Origin: Plantactinospora alkalitolerans | GTDB taxonomy: Bacteria > Actinomycetota > Actinomycetes > Mycobacteriales > Micromonosporaceae | Assembly: GCF_015690345.1 (NCBI RefSeq) | Contig: NZ_JADPUN010000404.1 | Span: 1 to 39,656, forward strand | Length of the DNA: 39,656 nt | Direction: 5' to 3' | Shown here: piece by piece, positions 1 to 8,166 of the stretch | Position numbering within the stretch: position 1 is the first letter of the stretch | How the letters are laid out: every line of letters begins with the position of its first letter | Translations under genes and position numbers: made by a program | Notes under the pieces: generated by a model | The model's input: only the letters and a program-made list of their open reading frames with translations | Told to the model about the DNA's origin: nothing | The model's database searches: none

Positions 1-10
1 GAGCGCCGCT

Positions 11-42
11 GTGCTCGGTGTGCGTTACCGCACACCGAGCAC
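11..42. terminator. Strong hairpin at window start, probable terminator of the gene upstream of sucC
   Basis: A perfect inverted repeat has 14-bp arms (GTGCTCGGTGTGCG and its complement) and a TTAC tetraloop. There is no U-tract, as is usual for actinomycete terminators. It lies about 135 bp before sucC, so it most likely ends transcription of a gene lying outside the window. The hairpin is seen directly; its role is inferred. Confidence 0.65.
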
Positions 43-178
43 CCACGTGGATGCCCCCCGTGGTCACCTCGCTAGGCTGCGGCCGATGGCCTGTTGTTCC
101 TTGTGACGGGCGTCAACCCATTAACACGCTGGCGGCGGTGCGACGGCGCGCCGCGGAGACGGGACGGGACGCGCAATC

Positions 179-1357
179 GTGGACCTGTACGAATACCAGG
201 GGCGTGAGCTGTTCGAGCGGCACGGGTTGCCCGTGCTCGCCGGCGGTGTCGCGACGACCCCTGAGGAGGCCCGTACGATCGCCGAGCGCCTCGGCGGCCG
301 AGTGGTCGTCAAGGCTCAGGTGAAGGTCGGCGGTCGGGGCAAGGCCGGCGGTGTCAAGCTCGCCGAGGGCCCCGACGAGGCGGTGGCCCGCTCGACCGAC
401 ATCCTCGGGATGGACATCAAGGGCCACACCGTGAACAAGGTCATGATCACCGTGACCGCGGACATCGCCGAGGAGTACTACTTCTCCTACCTGCTCGACC
501 GGGCGAACCGCACCTTCCTCTGCATCGCCAGCGTCGCGGGTGGCATGGACATCGAGCAGGTCGCGGCCGAGACGCCGGAGCGGGTCGCCAAGGTGGCGAT
601 CGACGCGAACACCGGAGTCGACGAGACGAAGGCCCGGGAGATCGTCGAGGCCGCCGGATTCCCCGTCGACGTCGCCGACCAGGTGGTGCCGATCGCGGTA
701 CGGCTGTGGCAGGCGTTCGTGGCCGAGGACGCGACCCTGGTCGAAGTCAACCCGCTGGCCAGGACGGCGTCCGGTGAGGTGCTCCTGCTCGACGCGAAGG
801 TCACGCTCGACGAGAACGCCGGTTTCCGGCACCCGGACCACGAGGCGCTGGTGGACCAGGCCTCGGTGGATCCGCTGGAGCAGCGGGCCAAGGAGAAGGA
901 CCTCAACTACGTCAAGCTGGACGGCGAGGTCGGCATCATCGGCAACGGCGCCGGCCTGGTCATGTCCACCCTCGACGTGGTCGCCTACGCGGGCGAGTCG
1001 CGCGGCGGCGTCAAGCCGGCGAACTTCCTCGACATCGGCGGCGGCGCCAGCGCCGCGGTGATGGCCAACGGGCTGGAGATCGTCCTGTCCGACCCGTCCG
1101 TACGCAGTGTGTTCGTCAACGTCTTCGGCGGCATCACCGCCTGCGACGAGGTCGCCAACGGCATCATCTCGGCGCTGGCGCTGCTGAAGGAGCGGGGCGA
1201 GAAGGTCGACAAGCCGCTCGTGGTGCGACTCGACGGCAACAACGCCGAGGCGGGACGCGCCATTCTCGACGGCGCCGCCAACCCGCTCGTCGAGCGGGTG
1301 GACACTATGGATGGCGCGGCCCAGCGGGCCGCCGAGCTCGCGGCTGCGGGGGTCTGA
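179..1357 (+). CDS. sucC: Succinyl-CoA synthetase (ADP-forming), beta subunit
   Basis: The 392-residue product matches the usual length of SucC. It is the nucleotide-binding subunit that, with SucD, converts succinyl-CoA, ADP and phosphate to succinate, CoA and ATP in the TCA cycle. The N-terminus ([19 protein letters not shown]) and the GRGKAGGV stretch near residue 55 are typical of the ATP-grasp half. The C-terminal ligase half carries [12 protein letters not shown] and [13 protein letters not shown]. The start is GTG at 179: it gives the family N-terminus, and no better start lies close by. The upstream purine-rich GGGACGGGAC is only a weak ribosome site. The stop at 1355-1357 is one base before the sucD start, so the two genes form one operon and are translationally coupled. 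Confidence 0.97.
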   Translation: MDLYEYQGRELFERHGLPVLAGGVATTPEEARTIAERLGGRVVVKAQVKVGGRGKAGGVKLAEGPDEAVARSTDILGMDIKGHTVNKVMITVTADIAEEYYFSYLLDRANRTFLCIASVAGGMDIEQVAAETPERVAKVAIDANTGVDETKAREIVEAAGFPVDVADQVVPIAVRLWQAFVAEDATLVEVNPLARTASGEVLLLDAKVTLDENAGFRHPDHEALVDQASVDPLEQRAKEKDLNYVKLDGEVGIIGNGAGLVMSTLDVVAYAGESRGGVKPANFLDIGGGASAAVMANGLEIVLSDPSVRSVFVNVFGGITACDEVANGIISALALLKERGEKVDKPLVVRLDGNNAEAGRAILDGAANPLVERVDTMDGAAQRAAELAAAGV

Positions 1358-1358
1358 G

Positions 1359-2246
1359 ATGGCAATCTGGCTGACCAAGGAATCAAAGGTCATCGTCCAG
1401 GGGATGACCGGGTCCGAGGGTTCCAAGCACACCAAGCGGATGCTGGCCGCCGGCACCAACGTCGTCGGTGGGGTGAACCCCCGCAAGGCCGGTCAGAAGG
1501 TCTCCTTCGACGGTGTCGAACTGCCGGTCTTCGCCAGCGTCTCGGACGCGATGGCGAGCACCGGCGCGGACGTCACCGTCATCTTCGTACCGCCGCAGTT
1601 CACTCGGGGAGCGGTGGTCGAGGCGATCGACGCCGGCATCCCGCTGGCCGTGGTGATCACCGAGGGTGTGCCGGTGCACGACACCGCCGCCTTCTGGGCG
1701 TACAACCTGGCGCAGGGTGAGCGGACCCGGATCATCGGGCCGAACTGCCCCGGCATCGCGTCGCCGGGTGCCTCGAACGCCGGCATCATCCCGGCCGACA
1801 TCACCGGTTCCGGCCGGATCGGCCTGGTCAGCAAGAGCGGCACCCTGACCTACCAGATGATGTACGAGCTGCGGGACATCGGCTTCTCCACCTGCGTCGG
1901 CATCGGCGGTGACCCGATCATCGGCACCACCCACATCGACGCGCTCGCGGCCTTCCAGGCCGATCCCGAGACCGACGCGATCGTGATGATCGGCGAGATC
2001 GGCGGCGACGCCGAGGAGCGGGCGGCCGAGTTCATCAAGGGCAACGTGACCAAGCCGGTGGTCGGATACATCGCCGGGTTCACCGCGCCCGCCGGCAAGA
2101 CGATGGGGCACGCCGGCGCGATCATCTCCGGTTCCGCCGGCACGGCGGACGCGAAGCAGGCCGCGCTGGAGGCCGTCGGCGTGAAGGTCGGCAAGACGCC
2201 GAGCGAGACCGCCCGGCTGATGCGACAGATCATGTCCGGCAACTGA
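1359..2246 (+). CDS. sucD: Succinyl-CoA synthetase, alpha subunit
   Basis: The 295-residue protein is a full-length SucD. It binds CoA and carries the histidine that is phosphorylated during catalysis. The N-terminal Rossmann-like CoA-binding part contains [13 protein letters not shown] (residues 13-25). The catalytic site is GHAGAIISG with His251, and GPNCPGI (127-133) is also conserved. The ATG at 1359 follows the sucC stop by one base and gives the family start [12 protein letters not shown] longer in-frame start at 1311 lies inside sucC and is rejected. A GC-rich hairpin follows the gene at 2261-2292. Confidence 0.97.
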   Translation: MAIWLTKESKVIVQGMTGSEGSKHTKRMLAAGTNVVGGVNPRKAGQKVSFDGVELPVFASVSDAMASTGADVTVIFVPPQFTRGAVVEAIDAGIPLAVVITEGVPVHDTAAFWAYNLAQGERTRIIGPNCPGIASPGASNAGIIPADITGSGRIGLVSKSGTLTYQMMYELRDIGFSTCVGIGGDPIIGTTHIDALAAFQADPETDAIVMIGEIGGDAEERAAEFIKGNVTKPVVGYIAGFTAPAGKTMGHAGAIISGSAGTADAKQAALEAVGVKVGKTPSETARLMRQIMSGN

Positions 2247-2260
2247 TCCGAGAGCCATCC

Positions 2261-2292
2261 CCGGGGTGGTCGGCCCGCGCCGACCGCCCCGG
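2261..2292 (+). terminator. Hairpin terminator after sucCD
   Basis: Fourteen-base arms (CCGGGGTGGTCGGC against GCCGACCGCCCCGG) pair with a single G-U wobble around a CCGC loop, 15 bp after the sucD stop. The position suggests termination of the sucCD transcript. The rest of 2293-2477 shows no gene. Confidence 0.6.
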
Positions 2293-2477
2293 CGGCCGGG
2301 TCCGGGTGCGTCGGGGATCGACGCGCCGGCCCGGCCTTCTCCGCCTCCGGTGACCGTCCGGCCCGGGTACGCCCCACTCCGTTGATACGCCGGATCAGCG
2401 GGTTACGCCCGGCCCGGAGCCTCCGTACGGTGGTGTCGTGAACCGGCCGACCCGCTGCCGTGCCAGAGTAGGCGCTG

Positions 2478-3824
2478 ATGCCATCCACCGTCCCTGATCA
2501 GCCCCGCCGCTCCGCCGCTCCGCAGACCGGCCTCACCGAGCCGGCCGAAGGTCCGGAGCCGGACGGGCGTGACCGGCCGGAGGCCCCGCGTACCAGACCC
2601 GCCCAGCGGGACCGGGTGCCGCGTCGACCGGCGCCGAAGCCGAGGCCGGGGGGCCGGCGCGCCGGGCGGGCACCGCTGCTGGTGGCCGCCGCGGTGGCCA
2701 CCTGCTGGGCGGCCGTGGTCTCGTACCTGCCGGTGGCTGTCGTGCTCGGCGTGGCCCAGTTCGCCGAGGGAAGCGGCTCGATCGTCGGCGCCGCCCGGCT
2801 CGGCCTCGCCGGATGGCTGCTCGGGCACGGCGTGCCGTTGCACACCGGGGCCGGACCGCTCGGGCTGGCCCCGCTCGCGCTCGCCATGCTGGCCGCGTGG
2901 CGACTGGCCAGGGCCGGCGTGCACGTCAGCCGTGCGGTCCGGGCCCGGGAGAACCCGACGATGGGCCGGGCGATCGGTGTCGCGGGCACCATCGGAATCG
3001 GGTATGGCGCGCTCGGCGGGCTCGCCGCGCTCCTGCTCGGTTCCGGCGGGCCCACCGTCTCGGCGCTCCGGGCCATCGGCACGCTTACCGCCTTCGGCGG
3101 CCTCGCCGCACTGGTCGGCGCGTTGCGTACCACCGGTGCCCTGGGCGTGCTCGCCCGGCGCACCCCGCCGGTGCTCCGGCACGGGGTGCGTACCGGGGTC
3201 GTCGCCGCCCTCCTGCTGCTCGGTGCGGGTGCGGGTGCCGCGGGGCTCGCGGTGGCCACCGGGGGCGGCGAGGCCGGCGACATGATCGGCGCATATCGCA
3301 CCGGGGTCGTGGGGCAGGCCGGCATCACGCTGGTCAGCGTCGGCTACGCGCCGAACGCCGCCGTCTGGGCCGCCAGCTACCTGCTCGGCCCGGGATTCGC
3401 GGTCGGCACCGACACGGTGGTCCGGACCTCGGAGGTGTCCATCGGTGCGCTGCCGGCCGTACCGCTGCTGGCCGGGCTCCCACAGGGGTCGCTCGGTGGC
3501 GTCGGCGGAGCCGTGCTGGCCGTGCCGGTGCTGGCCGGCATGGGCGCGGGCTGGCTGCTCGCCCGGCGGATGATGCGGGTGGCCGCCGATCGGAACCTGC
3601 CGGCACCGGGTTGGGGGACGCTGCTCTGCGCGGCGGCGCTCGGCGGACCGGTCGCCGGGGTGGTGCTCGGCGGTGCCGCCCTCATGTCGGGCGGATCCCT
3701 CGGCGGAGGTCGGCTCGCCGAGGTCGGCCCGGCCTACCTGCAGGTAGCGGCGGGCGCGGCCGTCGTGGTGCTGATCGGGACCCTGATCGGCGCCGCCGCC
3801 ACCCGGGCCGTCGCCCGGACCTGA
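2478..3824 (+). CDS. DUF6350 family polytopic membrane protein
   Basis: The 448-residue protein has a Pro/Arg-rich cytoplasmic head (about residues 1-65) followed by many hydrophobic segments rich in Ala, Gly, Leu and Val, with short charged connectors. It looks like an integral membrane protein with eight or more spans. Its place between sucD and purN/purH is the standard location of DUF6350 proteins in actinobacteria, and composition and length agree. The family is sometimes labelled a cell-division membrane protein, but I see no catalytic motif and make no functional claim. The ATG at 2478 is the first good start; upstream AGAGTAGGCGCTG is a weak ribosome site. The gene ends convergently against the DUF4190 gene, with a shared hairpin between them. 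Confidence 0.8.
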   Translation: MPSTVPDQPRRSAAPQTGLTEPAEGPEPDGRDRPEAPRTRPAQRDRVPRRPAPKPRPGGRRAGRAPLLVAAAVATCWAAVVSYLPVAVVLGVAQFAEGSGSIVGAARLGLAGWLLGHGVPLHTGAGPLGLAPLALAMLAAWRLARAGVHVSRAVRARENPTMGRAIGVAGTIGIGYGALGGLAALLLGSGGPTVSALRAIGTLTAFGGLAALVGALRTTGALGVLARRTPPVLRHGVRTGVVAALLLLGAGAGAAGLAVATGGGEAGDMIGAYRTGVVGQAGITLVSVGYAPNAAVWAASYLLGPGFAVGTDTVVRTSEVSIGALPAVPLLAGLPQGSLGGVGGAVLAVPVLAGMGAGWLLARRMMRVAADRNLPAPGWGTLLCAAALGGPVAGVVLGGAALMSGGSLGGGRLAEVGPAYLQVAAGAAVVVLIGTLIGAAATRAVART

Positions 3825-3851
3825 CCCCGGACGTCCCCGGGTGCCGGACGC

Positions 3852-3889
3852 CCGTGGGGGCGCCCCGAAAACTCGGAGCGTCCCCACGG
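3852..3889. terminator. Bidirectional hairpin terminator between convergent genes
   Basis: Seventeen-base arms (3852-3868 and 3873-3889) pair around an AAAC loop with one G-U wobble and one mismatch. The hairpin sits between the end of the DUF6350 gene (plus) and the end of the DUF4190 gene (minus), and could stop both transcripts. Confidence 0.7.
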
Positions 3890-3935
3890 TGGACCGTTCT
3901 CGTGCCGACCGGCGGAGTCGCCGCCCGGCGGTTCG

Positions 3936-4556
3936 TTACGGGCCGAACGTGAAGTTGTTGACGTTCAGCACGACCGCGAGCACCACGTTGGCCACGGCGA
4001 GGAGCAGGCCGATCCCGCCACAGATCAGACCGGCCATCACCTGACCCGAGTTGCTGGCCTCACCCCTGCTGACCTTGCCCCGGCCGATGATGCCGAGCAC
4101 GATGGCGGCGATGCCGGCCACGATGCCCAGGATCGCGCAGCAGGCCGCGGGGATCGAGATGATGCCCACGATCATCGACACCAGGCCGAGGGTGTTGTTC
4201 TGTCCCTGCCCGGCAATCGCGTAGCCGGCGCCCGGATATCCCGGCGCCGCCCCGTACGGCTGGCCCGGCATCGGCTGCTGGCCGTACGGATCCTGGTAAG
4301 GCTGCTGCGCGTCCTGGTAAGGCTGCTGCGCGTCCTGGTACTGCGGCTGTCCGTACCCGGGCTGTCCCGAGGTCGGCTGCCCGTACGGCTGTCCCGAGGT
4401 CGGCTGCCCGTACGGCTGTCCCGAGGTCGGCTGCCCGTACCCGGGCTGTCCCGGTCCGGGCTGTGGCGGTTGTCCGTACGGATCCTGGTGCTGCGGTGCG
4501 TTCGGATCCGACGGCTGCTGCCCGTACGGGTCCTGGCCTGGGTAGCCGGGCTGCAT
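3936..4556 (-). CDS. DUF4190 domain membrane protein with Pro/Gln/Gly/Tyr-rich head
   Basis: The 206-residue protein has two parts. Residues 1 to about 110 are low-complexity repeats of Pro, Gln, Gly and Tyr, including three near-identical GQPTSGQPYG-type units that reflect DNA tandem repeats around 4370-4440, and two QDAQQPY units. Residues about 115-200 are a DUF4190-like membrane module with two hydrophobic regions separated by GRGKVSRGEASNSGQ. Such proteins are common in actinobacteria and are anchored with a disordered cytoplasmic head; their function is not established. AAAGGAG lies just before the ATG. The gene is 31 bp downstream of the dispanin-like gene on the same strand, so they are probably co-transcribed. 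Both begin MQPGYP. Confidence 0.8.
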   Translation of the reverse strand: MQPGYPGQDPYGQQPSDPNAPQHQDPYGQPPQPGPGQPGYGQPTSGQPYGQPTSGQPYGQPTSGQPGYGQPQYQDAQQPYQDAQQPYQDPYGQQPMPGQPYGAAPGYPGAGYAIAGQGQNNTLGLVSMIVGIISIPAACCAILGIVAGIAAIVLGIIGRGKVSRGEASNSGQVMAGLICGGIGLLLAVANVVLAVVLNVNNFTFGP

Positions 4557-4587
4557 GACGAGACTCCTTTTGAACAGGCGGTACCGG

Positions 4588-4875
4588 TCAGACGTTCGCG
4601 GCGTTCATGTTGATGATGAAACTGATGACGCAGCAGATGAGGCTGACCGCCCACAAGCATATGCCGATGATCAGGGCGAGCTTCGACCACTTCTTGGACT
4701 CGGCCGCTGCGGTCTGTGCCTCGGCGTAGTTGCCCTGCTGTAGCAGCGGGTTCACCTTCGAGGCGGCCATGATCGCCGGGATGGCGAGCGGCCAGAACAG
4801 GAAGATGGCGACGATGGACATCGTCATGTTGTTATCGATCTGTTGCGGCGGGTGCGAGGGGTAGCCGGGTTGCAT
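4588..4875 (-). CDS. CD225/dispanin family small membrane protein
   Basis: The 95-residue protein has a short Pro/Gln head (MQPGYPSHPPQQ), then two membrane segments: MSIVAIFLFWPLAIPAIMAA (about 18-37) and LALIIGICLWAVSLICCVIS (about 66-85). The loop between them (SKVNPLLQQGNYAEAQTAAA) is the characteristic CD225/dispanin loop. Bacterial members have no firmly known role. AAGGAG precedes the ATG. It is the first gene of a two-gene minus-strand unit with the DUF4190 gene. Its upstream region (4876-5103) is shared with the divergent purN. Confidence 0.85.
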   Translation of the reverse strand: MQPGYPSHPPQQIDNNMTMSIVAIFLFWPLAIPAIMAASKVNPLLQQGNYAEAQTAAAESKKWSKLALIIGICLWAVSLICCVISFIINMNAANV

Positions 4876-5091
4876 GGGTGTTGAACTCCTTGAGTCTGCA
4901 CTCAGCGCTTATGGGGGATTACTCAGAGTCGATGTCCGAGGGATGGTCATCGTCCTGAGCGTCCGGCAGCGTACCTAATCAACACCGCTTTGGGGCGCCG
5001 CCCGATCCCGACATGCCGAGGCGGGCCGGGCCCGCACCACCGAACCGTGCGGTCGGGCCGCGCCCCCGAAGGGCCGTCCTGACCTGCCCGG

Positions 5092-5097
5092 TAGGGT
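5092..5097 (+). promoter_or_regulatory. -10 element TAGGGT of a leaderless purN promoter
   Basis: TAGGGT fits the actinobacterial TANNNT -10 consensus. Its last T is 7 bases before the GTG at 5104, the distance expected from a -10 to the transcription start. The mRNA therefore probably begins at the start codon itself. No ribosome-binding site precedes this GTG, which agrees. No clear -35 was seen. Confidence 0.6.
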
Positions 5098-5103
5098 TTG
5101 GGG

Positions 5104-7302
5104 GTGACTGAGCCCGTGTCGGCAGCCCGCATCGTCGTCCTCGTCTCCGGCTCCGGGAGCAACCTGCAGGCCCTGCTCGACGCGTGCGCCGATCCCGCGT
5201 ACGGCGCCCGGGTGGTCGCCGTCGGCGCCGACCGCGACGGCATCGCGGGCCTCGACCGGGCCACCGCCGCCGGCGTACCCGTCTTCGTCGACTCCGTCGC
5301 GGCGTACCCGAGCCGGGAGGACTGGGATCGCGCCCTCACCGCGCACGTCGCCGAACACCAGCCGGACCTGGTCGTCTCCGCCGGCTTCCTCAAGCTGGTC
5401 GGCGCGCACTTCCTGACGGCCTTCGGTGACCGGTATGTCAACACCCACAACTCGCTGCTGCCGTCCTTTCCCGGCATGCACGGCCCGCGCGACGCCCTCG
5501 GCTACGGAGTCAAACTCGCGGGGGCCACCCTGTTCTTCGTCGACGCCGGGGTGGACACCGGGCCGATCATCGCCCAGGTGGCGGTGCCGGTACTCGGCGA
5601 CGACGACGAGGAAACCCTCACCGAGCGGATCAAGGTGGCCGAGCGACGACAGCTCGTCACGCAGGTCGGCCGGCTGCTCCGGGAGGGCTGGACGATCACC
5701 GGAAGGAAGGTCACGATCGGAGTGAGCGACAGGAGTTCCACGGCGGACGACCGGCGGCCGATCCGGCGCGCGCTGGTCAGCGTCTACGACAAGACGGGGC
5801 TGGTCGAACTCGCCCAGGCCCTGCACGCCGCCGGAGTGGAGATCGTGTCCACCGGCAGCACGGCGGGGACCATCGAGGGGGCCGGAGTACCGGTGACCCC
5901 GGTCGAGGCACTGACCGGGTTTCCGGAGACCCTGGACGGTCGGGTCAAGACGCTGCACCCCAAGGTGCACGCCGGGTTGCTGGCCGACCTGCGGCTGGAC
6001 AGCCACGCCGCCCAGCTCGACGAACTCGGCATCGCGCCGTTCGACCTGCTGGTGTCGAATCTGTACCCGTTCACCGAGACGGTGGCGTCCGGTGCGGACG
6101 AGGACCAGTGCATCGAGCAGATCGACATCGGCGGGCCGGCGATGGTACGGGCGGCGGCGAAGAACCACGCCTCGGTGGCGGTGGTGACGTCGGTCTCGGC
6201 GTACCCGTCGGTGCTGGCGGCCCTGGCCGACGGCGGCTTCAGCCACGGGCAGCGGCGGGCGCTCGCGGCGCGGGCCTTCGCCGACATCGCCGAGTACGAC
6301 GTGGCCGTGGCCAACTGGTTCGCGGTGCGCTCGGGCCCGGAGGACCTCCAGTGGCCGCCCTTCGCCGGGCTGGCCCTGCACGCCACGACCGGCCTGCGGT
6401 ACGGCGAGAACCCCCACCAGCAGGCGGCGCTCTACACCGACCCGTCCGCGCCGGCCGGACTCGCCCAGGCCGAGCAGTTGCACGGCAAGGAGATGTCGTA
6501 CAACAACTACGTCGACGCGGATGCGGCGTGGCGGGCGGCGAACGACTTCGCCGACGTACCGGCGGTGGCGATCATCAAGCACGCCAACCCGTGCGGCATC
6601 GCGGTCGGGGCGGACGTGGCCGAGGCGCACCGGAAGGCGCATGCCTGCGACCCCGTCTCCGCGTACGGCGGCGTGATCGCGGTGAACCGGCCGGTCTCGG
6701 TCGAGCTGGCCGGGCAGGTGGCGGAGATCTTCACCGAGGTGATCGTGGCTCCGGACTTCGAGCCCGGCGCGGTCGACATACTCGCCGGGAAGAAGAGCAT
6801 CCGACTGCTGCGGGCTCCCGCCTGGGCGCCGTTGCCCGCCGAGTGGCGCCAGGTCAGCGGGGGCGTACTGGTGCAGATGGCGGACCGCGTCGACGCTCCC
6901 GGCGACGACCCGGCCGCCTGGCGGCTGGCCACCGGAGAACCGGTGGACGAGGCGGTACGCCGCGACCTGGTCTTCGCCTGGCGGGCCGTCCGGGCGGTCA
7001 AGAGCAACGCGATCCTGCTCGCCGCCGACGGGGCGACCGTCGGGGTCGGGATGGGACAGGTCAACCGGGTCGACTCGGCGCACCTCGCGGTGTCCCGGGC
7101 GGGCGCCGACCGGGCCCGGGGCGCGGTTGCCGCCTCCGACGCGTTCTTCCCGTTCCCGGACGGGCTGAAGGTGCTGGCCGACGCCGGGGTCCGGGCCGTC
7201 GTACAGCCCGGCGGGTCCGTCCGGGACGACGAGGTCATCGCGGCGGCCCGAGAGGCCGGCATGACCATGTATTTCACCGGCACCCGCCACTTCTTCCACT
7301 GA
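5104..7302 (+). CDS. purN: GAR transformylase PurN in one open frame with AICAR transformylase/IMP cyclohydrolase PurH
   Basis: One frame of 732 codons from GTG 5104 covers two purine enzymes. Residues 1 to about 206 are PurN, which transfers formyl from 10-formyl-THF to GAR. It has the substrate loop [11 protein letters not shown], the catalytic [12 protein letters not shown] segment with its His, and [10 protein letters not shown] with its Asp. PurH follows directly. In most actinomycetes the two are separate, overlapping genes. Here no stop lies between the usual PurN end (GRKVTIG) and the PurH start; TGA at 5723-5725 is one frame off. Either this is a real fusion, or a one-base indel removed the purN stop, in life or in the assembly. 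The leaderless GTG at 5104 is preferred over TTG 5098. The purH part is also listed separately from its internal start. Confidence 0.75.
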   Translation: MTEPVSAARIVVLVSGSGSNLQALLDACADPAYGARVVAVGADRDGIAGLDRATAAGVPVFVDSVAAYPSREDWDRALTAHVAEHQPDLVVSAGFLKLVGAHFLTAFGDRYVNTHNSLLPSFPGMHGPRDALGYGVKLAGATLFFVDAGVDTGPIIAQVAVPVLGDDDEETLTERIKVAERRQLVTQVGRLLREGWTITGRKVTIGVSDRSSTADDRRPIRRALVSVYDKTGLVELAQALHAAGVEIVSTGSTAGTIEGAGVPVTPVEALTGFPETLDGRVKTLHPKVHAGLLADLRLDSHAAQLDELGIAPFDLLVSNLYPFTETVASGADEDQCIEQIDIGGPAMVRAAAKNHASVAVVTSVSAYPSVLAALADGGFSHGQRRALAARAFADIAEYDVAVANWFAVRSGPEDLQWPPFAGLALHATTGLRYGENPHQQAALYTDPSAPAGLAQAEQLHGKEMSYNNYVDADAAWRAANDFADVPAVAIIKHANPCGIAVGADVAEAHRKAHACDPVSAYGGVIAVNRPVSVELAGQVAEIFTEVIVAPDFEPGAVDILAGKKSIRLLRAPAWAPLPAEWRQVSGGVLVQMADRVDAPGDDPAAWRLATGEPVDEAVRRDLVFAWRAVRAVKSNAILLAADGATVGVGMGQVNRVDSAHLAVSRAGADRARGAVAASDAFFPFPDGLKVLADAGVRAVVQPGGSVRDDEVIAAAREAGMTMYFTGTRHFFH
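5722..7302 (+). CDS. purH: Bifunctional AICAR transformylase / IMP cyclohydrolase (from internal start)
   Basis: Read from GTG 5722 this gives a 526-residue PurH of normal length, catalysing the last two steps of IMP synthesis. The N-terminal IMP cyclohydrolase half (about 20-220) shows [24 protein letters not shown] and NLYPF. The C-terminal AICAR transformylase half shows [42 protein letters not shown] and the terminal [18 protein letters not shown] at 5701-5710 is a good Shine-Dalgarno sequence 11 bases before this GTG, so PurH could be made alone even though the frame is open from purN. A perfect hairpin follows the stop at 7311-7340. Function is certain; whether the protein is made free, fused or both cannot be decided from sequence. 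Confidence 0.85.
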   Translation: MSDRSSTADDRRPIRRALVSVYDKTGLVELAQALHAAGVEIVSTGSTAGTIEGAGVPVTPVEALTGFPETLDGRVKTLHPKVHAGLLADLRLDSHAAQLDELGIAPFDLLVSNLYPFTETVASGADEDQCIEQIDIGGPAMVRAAAKNHASVAVVTSVSAYPSVLAALADGGFSHGQRRALAARAFADIAEYDVAVANWFAVRSGPEDLQWPPFAGLALHATTGLRYGENPHQQAALYTDPSAPAGLAQAEQLHGKEMSYNNYVDADAAWRAANDFADVPAVAIIKHANPCGIAVGADVAEAHRKAHACDPVSAYGGVIAVNRPVSVELAGQVAEIFTEVIVAPDFEPGAVDILAGKKSIRLLRAPAWAPLPAEWRQVSGGVLVQMADRVDAPGDDPAAWRLATGEPVDEAVRRDLVFAWRAVRAVKSNAILLAADGATVGVGMGQVNRVDSAHLAVSRAGADRARGAVAASDAFFPFPDGLKVLADAGVRAVVQPGGSVRDDEVIAAAREAGMTMYFTGTRHFFH

Positions 7303-7310
7303 CCGGCCGC

Positions 7311-7340
7311 TGCCGGATGCCGGCTGGCCGGCATCCGGCA
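7311..7340. terminator. Perfect hairpin after purH
   Basis: Fourteen-base perfect arms (TGCCGGATGCCGGC and its complement) are separated by only TG, starting 8 bp after the purH stop. It lies between convergent purH and the lipoprotein gene and may serve both directions. Confidence 0.7.
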
Positions 7341-7406
7341 GGGCGATGATTCTCGGCTATCTGCGGTTCGCCACTGGTCCGGGTCGCCGAAACTCCCGGC
7401 TCGGCG

Positions 7407-7458
7407 TCGGGCTCGCGGTGTCGGTCGGCCGGTCGGGCTCGCGGTATCGGTCGGCCGG
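7407..7458. repeat. Two tandem 26-bp repeats
   Basis: Two adjacent 26-bp units, TCGGGCTCGCGGT followed by G or A and then TCGGTCGGCCGG, differ at one base. They lie in the convergent gap between purH and the lipoprotein gene. No function is evident. Confidence 0.8.
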
Positions 7459-7485
7459 CGCGTGCGCCGGGCCGGGCCGGGTCGG

Positions 7486-8013
7486 TCAGCCGACGGGCAG
7501 GGCGAGGCTGCCGGTCGCTCCGCCGGCCCGGCTGGCCCGCACGGTCCAGCAGCCGGCGACGGGAAAGTTCCAGGTGGTGCCCCACTCGTCGCCGGGCCTG
7601 GTCCAGGAGCTGCTCTCGTGCGGGATGGGGTCCGTGGCCGGCTCGATGGTCACCCCGTCCGGACCGGTGGCCCGGATGCGGAGGGCACCCGAGCCGGTCA
7701 TCCGCCAGACGATCTTCTCCTCCTCGCCGGAGTTCAGCCCGGGGCGGCCGCGTGGGAACAGCAGTGCCCAGAGCGAGTTGCCGGCGTCGGCGATCCCCTC
7801 GAGTTCACCGAGGGGCGTAGCCGTGGTGACGGGCGGGCAGGTCGCGGCGGGACCGTCCGGCGAACCGGGCCCGGTGTCGGTCGTCGGTCCCGCGTCCGAC
7901 GGCGTCGACCCGGCCGTCGACCGTCCGGCGGCGGTCGGGTTGTCCGCGTCGCAGCCCAGCAAAGGAACCGCCAGGGTCAGCAGGGCGGATATCGCGAGCA
8001 TTCTTCGGTGCAT
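7486..8013 (-). CDS. Secreted lipoprotein of unknown function
   Basis: The 175-residue product begins with a lipoprotein signal peptide: MHRRM, a hydrophobic stretch, and the lipobox LLGC with Cys21. A Ser/Thr/Pro/Gly/Asp-rich linker (about 22-58) follows. The folded part (about 59-175) has a Trp-containing motif set (SLWALLF, VWRMTGSG, WGTTWNFPVAGCWTVRA) that resembles a small extracellular beta domain and contains a Cys pair. I do not recognise a named family. It would be anchored to the outer face of the membrane. The start could also be ATG 8001 (MLAIS); neither has a clear ribosome site. It follows the peptide importer on the same strand but is separated from it by a very strong hairpin, so it is probably its own unit. 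Confidence 0.75.
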   Translation of the reverse strand: MHRRMLAISALLTLAVPLLGCDADNPTAAGRSTAGSTPSDAGPTTDTGPGSPDGPAATCPPVTTATPLGELEGIADAGNSLWALLFPRGRPGLNSGEEEKIVWRMTGSGALRIRATGPDGVTIEPATDPIPHESSSWTRPGDEWGTTWNFPVAGCWTVRASRAGGATGSLALPVG

Positions 8014-8019
8014 GTAGAC

Positions 8020-8056
8020 GAGAGCCCGGGAACCACCCCCTGGTTCCCGGGCTCTC
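8020..8056 (-). terminator. Very strong terminator of the peptide importer operon
   Basis: Perfect 16-bp arms (GAGAGCCCGGGAACCA and its complement) with a CCCCC loop lie 110 bp downstream of the last importer gene and 7 bp before the lipoprotein start codon. Its place fits termination of the importer transcript, though it also abuts the lipoprotein start and could sit in that gene's leader or promoter. Confidence 0.75.
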
Positions 8057-8101
8057 TGCTCTGTCGCCGCCGGCCGGAGCGATCCTGTCGCCGTTCGGCC
8101 A

Positions 8102-8155
8102 CTCGCGCGACTCTGCCCGCTCGCGCGACTCTGCCCGCTCGCGCGACTCTGCCCG
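8102..8155. repeat. Three tandem 18-bp repeats
   Basis: Three identical units of CTCGCGCGACTCTGCCCG lie between the stop of the last importer ATPase gene and its terminator hairpin. They would be in the 3' untranslated part of the importer mRNA. No protein is assigned to them. Confidence 0.85.
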
Positions 8156-8166
8156 CGCGCGACTGC

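Noticed and set aside
113-1486. Long minus-strand open frame opposite sucC
   Set aside because: It lies antisense to a gene with full family motifs. High-GC third positions leave the opposite frame open. No ribosome site or family content.
4975-7299. 774-codon minus-strand frame opposite purN/purH
   Set aside because: Shadow of the conserved purine genes; composition is Arg/Gly/Val/Asp-rich noise with no domain motif.
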